Shown here: in pieces, positions 51,277 to 59,705 of the stretch
Position numbering within the stretch: the first letter of the stretch is position 1
Layout: each line of letters opens with the position of its first letter
Source: Algoriphagus winogradskyi
Lineage (GTDB): Bacteria; Bacteroidota; Bacteroidia; Cytophagales; Cyclobacteriaceae
Reading direction: 5' to 3'
DNA length: 64,000 nucleotides
NCBI RefSeq assembly: GCF_900182815.1
Contig: NZ_FXUA01000010.1
Location: 62,001 to 126,000, forward strand
The notes under the pieces: model-generated
What the model saw: only the letters and a program-made list of their open reading frames with translations
What the model was told of the DNA's origin: nothing
Databases searched by the model: none
Made by a program: the position numbers and the translations under genes

Positions 51277-52166
51277 CCCTTCTCAGCAAAGGTTTTCTTC
51301 TCTTTTTTATTCATTTCGGCAGTGACTATCTCTTCAGGATAAGCTACCTCCACTTTTTGCGTTTCAGGAAAATCTGACTGCCCTTCCTTAAAAACGAATT
51401 TCATGGGCTCGAGTAAGTACTTCAACTTGCCCTCCTCATCTTTTATAGGTTTCATATTGACTAATCGTACATGCAAACCTGAATTATACTCCTCCCCAGC
51501 CGACTCAGCGAGCACGTCTCCAGGAAACACTTCTTGCCCAACTTTCACTTTTTGACTTCCCGGACGCAAAACCATTATTTTAGTCAATGATCCATCGTCA
51601 TGAAATAACTCAATGAAATTCTCAGACCTGTCATAGTCCAGATTTTGCTTCTCGTCGTATTGCTCCATGCTAACTGCTGAAACGATCCCTTTCCGTGGCG
51701 CAAGAATCTCCGTTGGCAAATCAAACCTAAACGATATCCCAACATAGTCCATGTTTGCTTTCTCTGGCTGAAGATGATTTTCTATATGCGTCATACGAAT
51801 ACCTGAAGCTAGCGTACCTTCGGGAAGTGGAATGAGATACAACGGCTCAGAACGCGATTTGGCAAAGTAATCTCCCTTGATGAAGGAATAGGTATAACTA
51901 ATACTTGTACTTTGTCCCTCCGTTCTCCGCTTCAACGTTGACACTTTGGATCTCCCAGACCTTGCCACCACCAAACCAGATGATCCAATAGGAAGCACAT
52001 TGTTGTGGGCAGTCACATCGATCAAAACAGTATAGGGTAATCTTTCGGTATTAGTCGCATACAACTCAATATCCCCATCGCTATTCCACTCAGTCTCTAT
52101 GGTGATTTGAGAGAAAGTAGTATGACTGGAAAACAATACAATGAGTAGGAATACAATTGAGCGCAT
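51267..52166 (-). CDS. Exported M23-like protein lacking clear catalytic residues
   Basis: A 299-aa secreted protein (signal peptide ending SSHTTFSQI). The C-terminal half has a lysostaphin/LytM-type beta fold: PRKGIVSAVS, ELFHDDGSLTKIMVL and the biotinyl-like turn KVKVGQEVFPGDVLAESAG, then SGLHVRLVNM. The family's HxxxD metal motif is not visible before the core, and only one His remains of the usual HxH (LHVRL). It may be a non-enzymatic regulator of cell-wall hydrolases, like other degenerate LytM proteins, but this is inference. It is convergent with and overlaps the EamA gene. Confidence 0.65.
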   Translation of the reverse strand: MRSIVFLLIVLFSSHTTFSQITIETEWNSDGDIELYATNTERLPYTVLIDVTAHNNVLPIGSSGLVVARSGRSKVSTLKRRTEGQSTSISYTYSFIKGDYFAKSRSEPLYLIPLPEGTLASGIRMTHIENHLQPEKANMDYVGISFRFDLPTEILAPRKGIVSAVSMEQYDEKQNLDYDRSENFIELFHDDGSLTKIMVLRPGSQKVKVGQEVFPGDVLAESAGEEYNSGLHVRLVNMKPIKDEEGKLKYLLEPMKFVFKEGQSDFPETQKVEVAYPEEIVTAEMNKKEKKTFAEKGQD

Positions 52167-52292
52167 AGATAGAAAGTTTAAAAACAGCTAGTTGAAACTA
52201 TTAAAATAATACAGTTCCTAAAATAGTGTTTTTATAAGCATGTCTCAAACTAAAGATAGAAAAGATCGAAGCTTGTTTTGTACACCGCTACC

Positions 52293-53360
52293 TCACTTCA
52301 TTCGCTCTCTCCAGGCAAATGCCAACTTAGGTAATTGCTGGTAACTGTTGATTCCAGCTTTTACGCCTTGAGTTTTTAGAAACACATCATTCGTTTTTCT
52401 GCTTAACTCTAAAGAATAGGCTTTGATCGCTTCACTTGCTTTTCGAAGGGAAATCATATCATTTCGGATTCCAGGATCCAAGGTTTTCACCCAGATTTTA
52501 TACTCTTCCGGAGCCATTCGGTAGAAATCCGAAATCTGATAATTCAATAATCGGAGCTGGCCTGAATATCCAAGCAGTGGGTCATCAGAATTGGTACAAA
52601 TTACCCAGGCAATAAAGTTTGCTTCTCCTTCATCGGTAACTCCATAGCTGTGTGCCATCTCGTGGGCTACTGTAAAAGGCTTCTCTAAGGCATGCAAGGT
52701 TGGATCGATGTAGCTTTCCCCGGTAAAAGGAAAATAGATGCCCAAGATTCCCATCTTACGCATAAAGCCAGGTGGTGGAAACAGCTTTGTCCGTGGACGA
52801 CCAGTGAAATTCAAGCCCATCATGTCTAGGTTGTCAGCTATGTTTGCCCTCACTAACTTTTCCAAATCTGGATAGGCAAGAATCTCCTCAATTGCCGTAG
52901 TATCACGAGTGATCGCATTCCGGTATTGCTGAGCTAGACGCTGGGTAATGAGCACTTCGCTTTTCAACTCGTCCAAATTCATGGCACGCGGACTGAGGTT
53001 GAGTTGCTTTACAATAGGAGTACGTTGGTAATTGAAACCCCAGAGAAATAGGAAAAAGAAAATCAATGCGCCAATTCCATTTGCAAATGCACGCAAGGAA
53101 TAGAGAACTCTGTTTTTCCAACCGATTTTTTTGTGAAGCTTATAAAGGTAAATGCCAAAAATCAGCATCACGGACACTATAAACAAATAAACGCTGGGAA
53201 AAGGCAGTCTTCCCAGCGTCAAATCAATAACATTCCGGATTCCCGGAAAGAATATTCTCGAGTAAATATCGTCAGTTGCTTCAGGGTTTTGAGCTGCCAA
53301 ATAGCGAATCCCCAAAGCAATAACTCCAAGAATCGCCCAGGACCAATCTCTTTTTCCCAT
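52293..53360 (-). CDS. DUF3810 family membrane zinc protease-like protein
   Basis: A 355-aa protein with an N-terminal membrane part (three helices, about 8-110: SWAILGVIALGIRYL, VYLFIVSVMLIFGIYLY, IGALIFFFLFLWGF) and a soluble part with a zinc-protease motif HEMAHSYGVTDEGEANFIAW (HExxH and a third-ligand Glu in EGEANF). This fits the DUF3810 family of Bacteroidota, whose substrates are unknown. The longer frame to 53477 overlaps nifU; the ATG at 53360 (MGKRDWSWAI) fits the membrane start. It follows NifU by 11 nt. Confidence 0.85.
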   Translation of the reverse strand: MGKRDWSWAILGVIALGIRYLAAQNPEATDDIYSRIFFPGIRNVIDLTLGRLPFPSVYLFIVSVMLIFGIYLYKLHKKIGWKNRVLYSLRAFANGIGALIFFFLFLWGFNYQRTPIVKQLNLSPRAMNLDELKSEVLITQRLAQQYRNAITRDTTAIEEILAYPDLEKLVRANIADNLDMMGLNFTGRPRTKLFPPPGFMRKMGILGIYFPFTGESYIDPTLHALEKPFTVAHEMAHSYGVTDEGEANFIAWVICTNSDDPLLGYSGQLRLLNYQISDFYRMAPEEYKIWVKTLDPGIRNDMISLRKASEAIKAYSLELSRKTNDVFLKTQGVKAGINSYQQLPKLAFAWRERMK

Positions 53361-53371
53361 AAATAACCAAC

Positions 53372-53953
53372 TTAAACTCCTTCTGCTACCACTTCCTTCA
53401 CTTCTGGAAGCATTCTGGTAAGAAGGTTTTGAATTCCTGCTTTCAAGGTCACTGTACTTGAAGGACATCCTGAGCATGAGCCTTGCAACTGCACTTTCAC
53501 CACACCTTCATGGAAAGAATGGAAAACAATCGCACCACCATCTTGCTCTACTGCCGGACGGATGTACTCATCCAGAATTCCTTTGATTTTTTTCACCACT
53601 TCAGAATCATTTTCATCGAACAACGGATCTTTTTCAAAAGCAACTGGAACTGGCGCTTTGCCTGCTTCTAGGTATTGCTTGATATGATCACGAACGATTC
53701 CTTGGATCTCTGCCCATTCAACTGACTCAGACTTAGTGACAGTCACAAAATTAGAAGCGATAAAAACACGCTCTACTGCGGCAAAATTAAAAAGCTCTTG
53801 GGCTAAAGGACTGATTTTGGCACTTTCAGCATCAGGAAAATCAAAACTTACTCCCTCGTCTACCAACATAAAGTTGGCTACAAATTTCAGGGAATTCGGG
53901 TTTGGATTGGCCTCCATGTAGAGGTGTACAGGTCTTGCTTGTGCTTGTAGCAT
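53372..53953 (-). CDS. NifU/Nfu iron-sulfur scaffold protein
   Basis: A 193-aa Fe-S cluster carrier. The N-terminal Nfu_N domain (about 10-100; YMEANPNPNSLKFVANFMLV) is followed by the NifU C-terminal domain (about 115-190; IRPAVEQDGGAIVFHSF, then LQGSCSGCPSSTVTLKAGI with the CxxC cluster ligands). It passes clusters to apo-proteins in the cytoplasm. It leads a two-gene unit with DUF3810. Confidence 0.93.
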   Translation of the reverse strand: MLQAQARPVHLYMEANPNPNSLKFVANFMLVDEGVSFDFPDAESAKISPLAQELFNFAAVERVFIASNFVTVTKSESVEWAEIQGIVRDHIKQYLEAGKAPVPVAFEKDPLFDENDSEVVKKIKGILDEYIRPAVEQDGGAIVFHSFHEGVVKVQLQGSCSGCPSSTVTLKAGIQNLLTRMLPEVKEVVAEGV

Positions 53954-54097
53954 GGTGATCTTTATTTTTATTTAGCAAACCGATTTGCTGGCATTAAGTT
54001 CCAGAAAAACAGTTTTTCCTGCTCTTTAAATTTTCAGGCTTTAGAATTTACCGCATAATTTCTTCAAAGAGAATACCGGTAGGCGCGTTAGTGCAAC

Positions 54098-54832
54098 CTA
54101 TTTGAACGGATGACCAGTGGCTGCATACCATATGCCGCCAGAAACATGCTTTAAGAAATCAGGTTCTACCCATGCAGATTCCACATGCCCTAGAGCTGTA
54201 TAGAACACTCTCCCACCATCAAACTCATGATACCAAGACATAGGGTGATTATCTCCGTTACCCTTTCCTACCTTATAGGTGCTTTCGTCTGCTTTTATCA
54301 AGACCTTGATATCAGGATTGATATCTCTAAATTCATATAGCTCGTCAAACCACATCCAGTTTTTTGGTAAATGCCAAGTCGCGGGGTGGTTCTGATCTAC
54401 CACTTCTAATCGTAGTGTCTGTTGCGCTGGGTGCGTAAGGAAATATGCTCCTATCATCTTATTGTACCAAGGCCACTCATATTCTGTATCAGTTGCAGAG
54501 TGAATTCCTACCACGCCCTTTCCACTTTGAACAAACTTCTGGAAAGCTGCTTTTTGTTCGTCATTAAAGATCGTACCAGTAGTCGATGCAAAAATTACGA
54601 CATCGTATTTCGCAAGGTTATCATCATTGAAAGCACCTGCATCTTCTGTAGTATAAACAGCGAAACCTTGAGTTTTCCCAAGTTGTTTAATAGCCGCTAC
54701 AGCTTCAGGTATAGACTGGTGGCGGAATCCTGCAGTCTTACTAAAAACTAAGGCTCTGAATTGCTGAGCATGAGATACTAGTGCAATACTGAAAATCAGC
54801 GTAAGGGTTAAAAGTGTGTTTTTTAAGGTCAT
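54098..54832 (-). CDS. ThuA domain-containing exported protein
   Basis: A 244-aa protein with a signal peptide (ending VSHAQQF) and a ThuA domain (about 24-240), a class I glutamine amidotransferase-like fold: RALVFSKTAGFRHQSIPEA, YDVVIFASTTGTIFND, GKGVVGIHSATDTEYEWPWY and GRVFYTALGHVESAW. In rhizobia ThuA acts in trehalose catabolism; exported Bacteroidota versions are of unknown substrate, perhaps sugars. It lies 65 nt after the VanX-like gene on the same strand. Confidence 0.9.
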   Translation of the reverse strand: MTLKNTLLTLTLIFSIALVSHAQQFRALVFSKTAGFRHQSIPEAVAAIKQLGKTQGFAVYTTEDAGAFNDDNLAKYDVVIFASTTGTIFNDEQKAAFQKFVQSGKGVVGIHSATDTEYEWPWYNKMIGAYFLTHPAQQTLRLEVVDQNHPATWHLPKNWMWFDELYEFRDINPDIKVLIKADESTYKVGKGNGDNHPMSWYHEFDGGRVFYTALGHVESAWVEPDFLKHVSGGIWYAATGHPFK

Positions 54833-54897
54833 AGGGTTAAGTTATAGCTTTGTTGAATATTGATACTTGATAATTAAGCATTGAAATTTGGGCATTG

Positions 54898-55647
54898 TCA
54901 CTTGATAATTTCAAACTTTTCTCCAGCTTCTTTTCTAGAGAAAGCATTGAAATGCCACCATTCAGAGCCGACTCCTGTAAAACCGTTTGAAGTCATCACT
55001 TTACGGAGAATTTCCCGGTTTGCGATTTGTTCTTTGGTTATTTTTCCTTCCGCTAGCATTTGATCTTCACGATCAGGATATGCTGGATAGCCAAAGTAAT
55101 CATAGCCAGTGCCCATATCCAAGGTTGAGTCTGCTTTCGTGTCGAAAATCGTCAAATCCACTGCAACTCCAAAGTTGTGTAAACTACCTTTTTTGGGATC
55201 GGCTACATACAAAGGCTTCAGGCTGTCAGGTTTATCCAGATTGTCCCACAGGATCTGCTGCACCGAAGATGGACGCACGCCATCATATACAAGCAAGGTA
55301 TAGTCTGGATATTCAGCTTTGAGCATTTCCTGAGCTTTTTTCAATTGCTCAGCGACTTCTGGTTGAAGAAAGGCCTTGGTTAAATCTCCATAGACATCCT
55401 GTTTGAAGAAATTGTCGGTCGTGGAATATTTCAGTTCTACTTTAATCTCTGGAATAAATCCCTCCAACTCAACCAATCCTTGTGCACGAAGAGTTTTTTC
55501 TAACTCTGGCATTTCCTCTACAAGATCTACTTCCTTTATGGGATCTAATACTTCCCGTTGCTGTTCGGAAAATATCTCCTGATCGCTCTTCTGGGAAGTG
55601 CCACAACTTAGCATTAGCAGTAAAACAGGTATGTGAATTTTTCTCAA
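54898..55647 (-). CDS. D-Ala-D-Ala dipeptidase-like lipoprotein (M15D, VanX type)
   Basis: A 249-aa lipoprotein (lipobox LMLSC at about 10-14). The M15D metal pattern is seen: SLHNFGVAVDLTIF (His and Asp), EWWHFNAF (catalytic Glu and final His), and the Arg in YDGVRPSSVQ. Such enzymes hydrolyse D-Ala-D-Ala or related dipeptides. Without a vanHA cluster nearby, cell-wall peptide recycling is more likely than glycopeptide resistance. It begins 5 nt after the SDR gene. Confidence 0.92.
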   Translation of the reverse strand: MRKIHIPVLLLMLSCGTSQKSDQEIFSEQQREVLDPIKEVDLVEEMPELEKTLRAQGLVELEGFIPEIKVELKYSTTDNFFKQDVYGDLTKAFLQPEVAEQLKKAQEMLKAEYPDYTLLVYDGVRPSSVQQILWDNLDKPDSLKPLYVADPKKGSLHNFGVAVDLTIFDTKADSTLDMGTGYDYFGYPAYPDREDQMLAEGKITKEQIANREILRKVMTSNGFTGVGSEWWHFNAFSRKEAGEKFEIIK

Positions 55648-55652
55648 AATTT

Positions 55653-56408
55653 CTATTTTCTATTGACAATGGTAGCAGAAGCCTGAGCCGTTGGGAGCAC
55701 TACTACATCAGCAATGGTAACATGCGGAGGTCTAGTTACCGCAAATTCTACTATATCTGCAATGTCCTGAGCTACCAGTGGCTCTATTCCCTGATAGACA
55801 GCGTCTGCCTTGTCTTCATTTCCTTTAAATCTCACCAAGGAGAATTCAGTTTCCACCAAACCAGGGTGAATCGCAACTACACGTATCCCGAAGGAATTCA
55901 AATCTATTCGCATCCCTTTGGTGATCGCATCGACAGCATGTTTGCTGCCGCAATAGACGCTGCCATTGGGATAAACTTCCTTTCCAGCGATAGACCCTAT
56001 ATTGATGATCATTCCTGATTTCCGTGATGTCATACCTGGAATAATAGCTCTGGAAACGTACAAAAGTCCTTTCACATTGATATCCATCATCGCATCCCAA
56101 TCGTCGAGGTTGGCAGTTTGTACTGGATCGATTCCATGAGCATTCCCTGCGTTATTGATCAGGACATCGATGGCTTTCCATTTTTCGGGCAGATTCGTGA
56201 GTATTTCCAAGACCTTTTCTCTATCACGTACATCGAAAACTAAAGGCAAAAAATCAATTCCTTCTGGCAAATCTGACTTCAATTCCTCCAGACGATTTCC
56301 ACGTCTGCCTGTGGCGATGATATCATAACCAATTTTTGCAAGGGTGATGGCAGTAGATTTGCCGATTCCAGAAGTTGCTCCAGTGACTAAGGCAATTTTG
56401 TTTTTCAT
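55653..56408 (-). CDS. SDR family NADP-dependent oxidoreductase
   Basis: A short-chain dehydrogenase (251 aa). Rossmann TGATSGIGK (about 9-17), NNAG, the catalytic Ser (INIGSIAGK) and YxxxK (YCGSKHA) are all present. The sequence resembles YdfG-like 3-hydroxy acid dehydrogenases. The frame extends to 56453, but the ATG at 56408 (MKNKIALVTGA) puts the Rossmann strand directly at the N-terminus. It sits 5 nt before the VanX-like gene in the same unit. Confidence 0.93.
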   Translation of the reverse strand: MKNKIALVTGATSGIGKSTAITLAKIGYDIIATGRRGNRLEELKSDLPEGIDFLPLVFDVRDREKVLEILTNLPEKWKAIDVLINNAGNAHGIDPVQTANLDDWDAMMDINVKGLLYVSRAIIPGMTSRKSGMIINIGSIAGKEVYPNGSVYCGSKHAVDAITKGMRIDLNSFGIRVVAIHPGLVETEFSLVRFKGNEDKADAVYQGIEPLVAQDIADIVEFAVTRPPHVTIADVVVLPTAQASATIVNRK

Positions 56409-56534
56409 GAAGGCAAGATAAAAAATAATCAATGGACAACTCTCAATGATCAATATCCAATTTCAAATGGTTCACCTCAAACTAGCCATTACCAAATCTT
56501 ACAATTTTTGAATATTCCTATTTTTCAATATCTC

Positions 56535-57341
56535 TTATTGAAAATTCAAATAAAGTGTAATTGACTTTCTTTTGATAGATTCAATTGCGTTTCGAAGTTC
56601 GGGACGCGTATTTTCAGCCTGGTAAGCATTCATCAGACCATGTGAAAAGCGAATCTCGGGCGCGAATTTGAAGTATTTGAAATAGATCTCAAACCCCATC
56701 CCTGCTTCTATAGAAAAGTCCTGGCCAGTCATCACGATATCGTCTACATTGGCTTCATCCTGACCTTTGGTACGAAACTGATAGCTCGCTCCACCTACCC
56801 AATACATCCTCGTATTATTCCATCTAACCGATCTGTATTTAAACAAAAGTGGCAGTTCTACCATTGTCGCTTCTGAGCTATATTCTATGACTTCCCCAAG
56901 ATTTTCTTCACTAATTACCACATCTCCTCCGATTAATTCAGTATCGATCTGGTCATTGAAATAGGTCACTGCAGTTTTGTATTCATAGAAGCCAACTTTC
57001 GGGGTAAACATCAATGAAACCTGATCATGAAATCTTAAAATCCCTATAAATCCAAGGGAGAACCCTGGGGAAAATTTAGTTTGAATACTTCTAACGCCAG
57101 ACATAGGATCGGTAGAAGAGGCATTCATAAATTCATCTGTATACTTGATTTGAAGCGTGCTATTATGAGCTGCCAAAAAGAATCCGTAAGAAAGTGGCCG
57201 GTTGTCTGAGGCAGAAGCCGAAGTCAAGCCAAACATACCTTGCCCAAACGTTGGAATCGCCGCCAAGAAAAACACTAAACCCAGTAAGACTATTTTGTAC
57301 CTACGTAGATTGAGCTTATACCAAATGTGAGTGGTTTGCAT
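56535..57341 (-). CDS. porT: Type IX secretion/gliding-type outer membrane protein PorT
   Basis: A 268-aa barrel protein with an N-terminal signal (KIVLLGLVFFLAAIPTFGQG) and a porin-like body of alternating strands. Identification as PorT/SprT rests on the gene order (directly after ubiE, the known porT position in Bacteroidota) and on matching size and OMP style; the residue pattern supports it moderately. PorT is needed for type IX secretion. Its start overlaps the ubiE end by 52 nt, and no other start leaves the signal peptide complete. Confidence 0.82.
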   Translation of the reverse strand: MQTTHIWYKLNLRRYKIVLLGLVFFLAAIPTFGQGMFGLTSASASDNRPLSYGFFLAAHNSTLQIKYTDEFMNASSTDPMSGVRSIQTKFSPGFSLGFIGILRFHDQVSLMFTPKVGFYEYKTAVTYFNDQIDTELIGGDVVISEENLGEVIEYSSEATMVELPLLFKYRSVRWNNTRMYWVGGASYQFRTKGQDEANVDDIVMTGQDFSIEAGMGFEIYFKYFKFAPEIRFSHGLMNAYQAENTRPELRNAIESIKRKSITLYLNFQ

Positions 57342-58012
57342 AGGTTACTTGTGAATCCGACATTATTCATAATTCTCAGAAAATCCATCCCGTCCGGAAA
57401 GGCCTGTACTGACTCAGGAAGATAAGTATAAGCAGAATTGTCTTTGGATACAATCTTGCCAATCTGAGGAAGGATAGCTTTGGAATAAAATGCGTAAGCC
57501 TGCTTCATTGGCGCTTTTGTTGGTTTGCTAAATTCCAATATCACCACTTTGCCGCCAGGCTTCAGGACACGATACATGTCTGCAAGACCTTTCTCCAGAT
57601 TCTCAAAGTTCCTAACTCCAAAAGAAACGATGACTGCATCAAACTTATTATCTTCAAAAAGTAACCCTTCGGAATCGCCGAGCTGAAGCTCAATCTTATC
57701 CTCTAGCCCTTTTTTCTTCATTTTTTTGCGTCCTTCCTCAAGCATACCTTCGGAAATATCCACTCCAATGATCTTATCAGGGTTCAAAGAGAGTGCTTCA
57801 ATCGCAAAATCTCCAGTCCCAGTAGCAATATCCAAGATTAACTTGGGCTGATCATCTTTCAGATATTTAATTGCTTTTTTTCTCCAAGTGATATCAATTC
57901 CCATGCTGAGCACGTGATTGAGCAAATCATATTTGCCAGAAATGTTATTGAACATCTCAGCTACCTGATCTTTTTTGGAATCTTGCTTGTCTTTATAAGG
58001 TACTACGGCCAT
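57290..58012 (-). CDS. ubiE: Demethylmenaquinone methyltransferase
   Basis: A SAM methyltransferase (240 aa) that methylates demethylmenaquinone to menaquinone. The UbiE family signatures are present: MFNNISGKYDLLNHVLSMGI, ILDIATGTGDFAIEA (SAM), GVDISEGML, VSFGVRNFENLEKGL and KPGGKVVILEFSKP. The ATG at 58012 (MAVVPYKDKQ) is chosen over an upstream frame extension. It is the first gene of the ubiE-porT unit and diverges from engB. Confidence 0.96.
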   Translation of the reverse strand: MAVVPYKDKQDSKKDQVAEMFNNISGKYDLLNHVLSMGIDITWRKKAIKYLKDDQPKLILDIATGTGDFAIEALSLNPDKIIGVDISEGMLEEGRKKMKKKGLEDKIELQLGDSEGLLFEDNKFDAVIVSFGVRNFENLEKGLADMYRVLKPGGKVVILEFSKPTKAPMKQAYAFYSKAILPQIGKIVSKDNSAYTYLPESVQAFPDGMDFLRIMNNVGFTSNLCKPLTFGISSIYVGTK

Positions 58013-58110
58013 CTGAATTCTATCTTTGAAAGGACAATAATAGGCAAGAAACACGAGGAAAGGAAAATTGTTCCACTTCGCTTTCATCCTGCCCTTTTCG
58101 GATATTGTCG

Positions 58111-58118
58111 TACTTTTG
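58111..58118 (+). promoter_or_regulatory. Candidate -7 box (TACTTTTG) for engB
   Basis: TACTTTTG matches TAnnTTTG and lies 17 nt before the engB ATG at 58136, in the divergent spacer with ubiE. A -33 TTG at normal spacing was not seen. Confidence 0.4.
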
Positions 58119-58135
58119 CACTCAAATACTTGCAG

Positions 58136-58738
58136 ATGATCCAGAAAGCCACCTTTGTAATCAGTAATTCGAATCCCGGTAATTGTCCAAAGCCTGACCG
58201 AGCGGAGATTGCTTTTATCGGAAGATCCAATGTGGGCAAAAGCTCACTGATCAATATGCTCGTCAACCAAAAAGGACTGGCAAAAACCTCACAAAAACCA
58301 GGTAAAACCCAGCTCATCAACCACTTCATGATCAATGATAAGTGGTACCTTGTCGATCTTCCAGGCTATGGCTTCGCCAAAGTGAACCTGAAAGTGAAGC
58401 AGGGATGGGAAAGTATGATTACTACCTACCTTACAAAAAGAGAAAATCTTTGTGGCGTTTTTGTCCTAATAGATAGCCGCCTTGAACCTCAGCAGATTGA
58501 TTTGGAGTTTTTGCTTTGGTGCGGCACACAGGAAGTGCCAACTGCCCTGGTTTTCACTAAAGCAGACAAGCAGTCCAAGTCAAAAACTGATCAAAACATC
58601 CAGAAGTTTTTGAAGAAAACCAGAGAGATGTTCGGTGAGAATCCAGACTACTTTGTCACCAGTGCAGAAGCTAGCACCGGCAAAGTTGAACTGACAAAGT
58701 TTATGGAAGAACTAGTAACAGAATATGAAGCTAGGTGA
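58136..58738 (+). CDS. engB: Ribosome biogenesis GTPase EngB (YsxC/YihA)
   Basis: An essential GTPase (200 aa) for 50S subunit assembly. G1 is GRSNVGKSS, G2 covers SQKPGKTQLINHF, G3 is DLPGYG, G4 is FTKADK, and the EngB signature WYLVDLPGYGFAK is intact. The longer frame runs to 57914 over ubiE; the ATG at 58136 (MIQKATFVISNS) is the correct start by family length. It is divergent from ubiE. Confidence 0.96.
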   Translation: MIQKATFVISNSNPGNCPKPDRAEIAFIGRSNVGKSSLINMLVNQKGLAKTSQKPGKTQLINHFMINDKWYLVDLPGYGFAKVNLKVKQGWESMITTYLTKRENLCGVFVLIDSRLEPQQIDLEFLLWCGTQEVPTALVFTKADKQSKSKTDQNIQKFLKKTREMFGENPDYFVTSAEASTGKVELTKFMEELVTEYEAR

Positions 58739-58757
58739 ATCATTTAATTGATAATCC

Positions 58758-58765
58758 TATATTTG
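58758..58765 (+). promoter_or_regulatory. Candidate -7 box (TATATTTG) for the DUF5606 gene
   Basis: TATATTTG fits the Bacteroidota -7 consensus, 22 nt before the ATG at 58788, and is followed by an A-rich leader. Confidence 0.5.
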
Positions 58766-58787
58766 CAGCCTCGAAAAAATAAACCAA

Positions 58788-59276
58788 ATGAATTTTAAAG
58801 ATCTTGCCACCGTAGCCGGTAAACCCGGTTTGTTCAAAGTTTTGAAGCCTTCACGCACAGGAGTGATCCTGGAAAGCATGGATGCGAAGAAAACTAAACT
58901 CGTTGCCGGCATGTCCCAGCGTGTGTCTATTCTAAGCGATATTTCTATTTATACCTTGACAGAAGAGGGCGCTGAGCCGCTAGAATCTGTGATGCAGAAG
59001 ATAGAAGCTGAATTCCAAGGCGATCTTGGTTTGGATGCAAATCCTGATGATGCTGAGCTAAGAGCATTTATGAAGCATGTCCTTCCAGAGGTTGACGAAG
59101 CGAGAGTATATACTTCTGATATCAAGAAATTGATCACTTGGTACAAATTACTCCGAACACAAGCACCGGAAGTTTTGGTAAAAGCAGAGGAAACGGTTGA
59201 AAAAGCTCCTGAAGTGGAGGGAAAAGCTAAAGAGGAAAAACCTAAGGCTAAGGCTAACCAAAAATCTAAAGAATAA
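58788..59276 (+). CDS. DUF5606 domain-containing protein
   Basis: A 162-aa cytoplasmic protein of the DUF5606 family. The N-terminus MNFKDLATVAGKPGLFKVLK and the SH3-like segment VILESMDAKKTKLVAG lead into a helical region (about 60-125) and a charged Lys/Glu/Ala tail (about 130-162). No biochemical role is known for the family. Promoter box upstream and strong terminator downstream make it a single-gene unit. Confidence 0.88.
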   Translation: MNFKDLATVAGKPGLFKVLKPSRTGVILESMDAKKTKLVAGMSQRVSILSDISIYTLTEEGAEPLESVMQKIEAEFQGDLGLDANPDDAELRAFMKHVLPEVDEARVYTSDIKKLITWYKLLRTQAPEVLVKAEETVEKAPEVEGKAKEEKPKAKANQKSKE

Positions 59277-59282
59277 TATTAC

Positions 59283-59309
59283 AGCCCCGATTCACCTCGG
59301 GGCTTTTTT
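59283..59309 (+). terminator. Intrinsic terminator after the DUF5606 gene
   Basis: An 8-bp GC-rich stem AGCCCCGA / TCGGGGCT (59283-59290 and 59297-59304) has a 6-nt loop and a T tract. It lies 6 nt past the stop. Confidence 0.92.
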
Positions 59310-59318
59310 GGCACTATC

Positions 59319-59627
59319 ATGAGCGAATCCTTATCCCAAGAAACCTTTTTATTGCTTCGCAAAGATTTTGACTTTCCAGAGAAAGCTGAGGCATTAGATG
59401 AGGAAAAAGCCATTAGCATACTATCTAAGGTGATTTCCTACATGCTCGACCGGGAATTTGAGCGTTTAATTCAGATTTGTTACAGAGTTGATTTGGGAGA
59501 GGAAAAGCTCAAAAGAATTCTTCATGAATCAGAACCAGATGAAGTGGCGACAGATTTAGCAAAAGCACTTTGGATGAGACAACAGCAAAAAGTGGTGATA
59601 AGAAAACAATATTCATCGAACGAATAA
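59319..59627 (+). CDS. Unknown small helical protein
   Basis: A 102-aa acidic, all-helical-looking protein without signal peptide or cysteine motif (one Cys). The segment EEKAISILSKVISYMLDREFERLIQ is amphipathic. No family is recognised. It starts 10 nt after the DUF5606 terminator, so some read-through from that gene is likely to drive it. The even codon use and the terminal spacing suggest a true gene. Confidence 0.6.
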   Translation: MSESLSQETFLLLRKDFDFPEKAEALDEEKAISILSKVISYMLDREFERLIQICYRVDLGEEKLKRILHESEPDEVATDLAKALWMRQQQKVVIRKQYSSNE

Positions 59628-59705
59628 GCCTATTAATCACGGATTAGGCTTATAAAAGGTATTTTTTCTTACTTTTAGACTTTCTCTTTCTATTAATTTT
59701 TCCTT

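Noticed and set aside
54898..55647. Glycopeptide resistance vanX
   Set aside because: No vanH, vanA or vanRS genes; lone lipoprotein M15D enzymes are common in Bacteroidota.
57914..58135. N-terminal extension of EngB over ubiE
   Set aside because: It is antisense to conserved ubiE codons; family length is about 200 aa from 58136.
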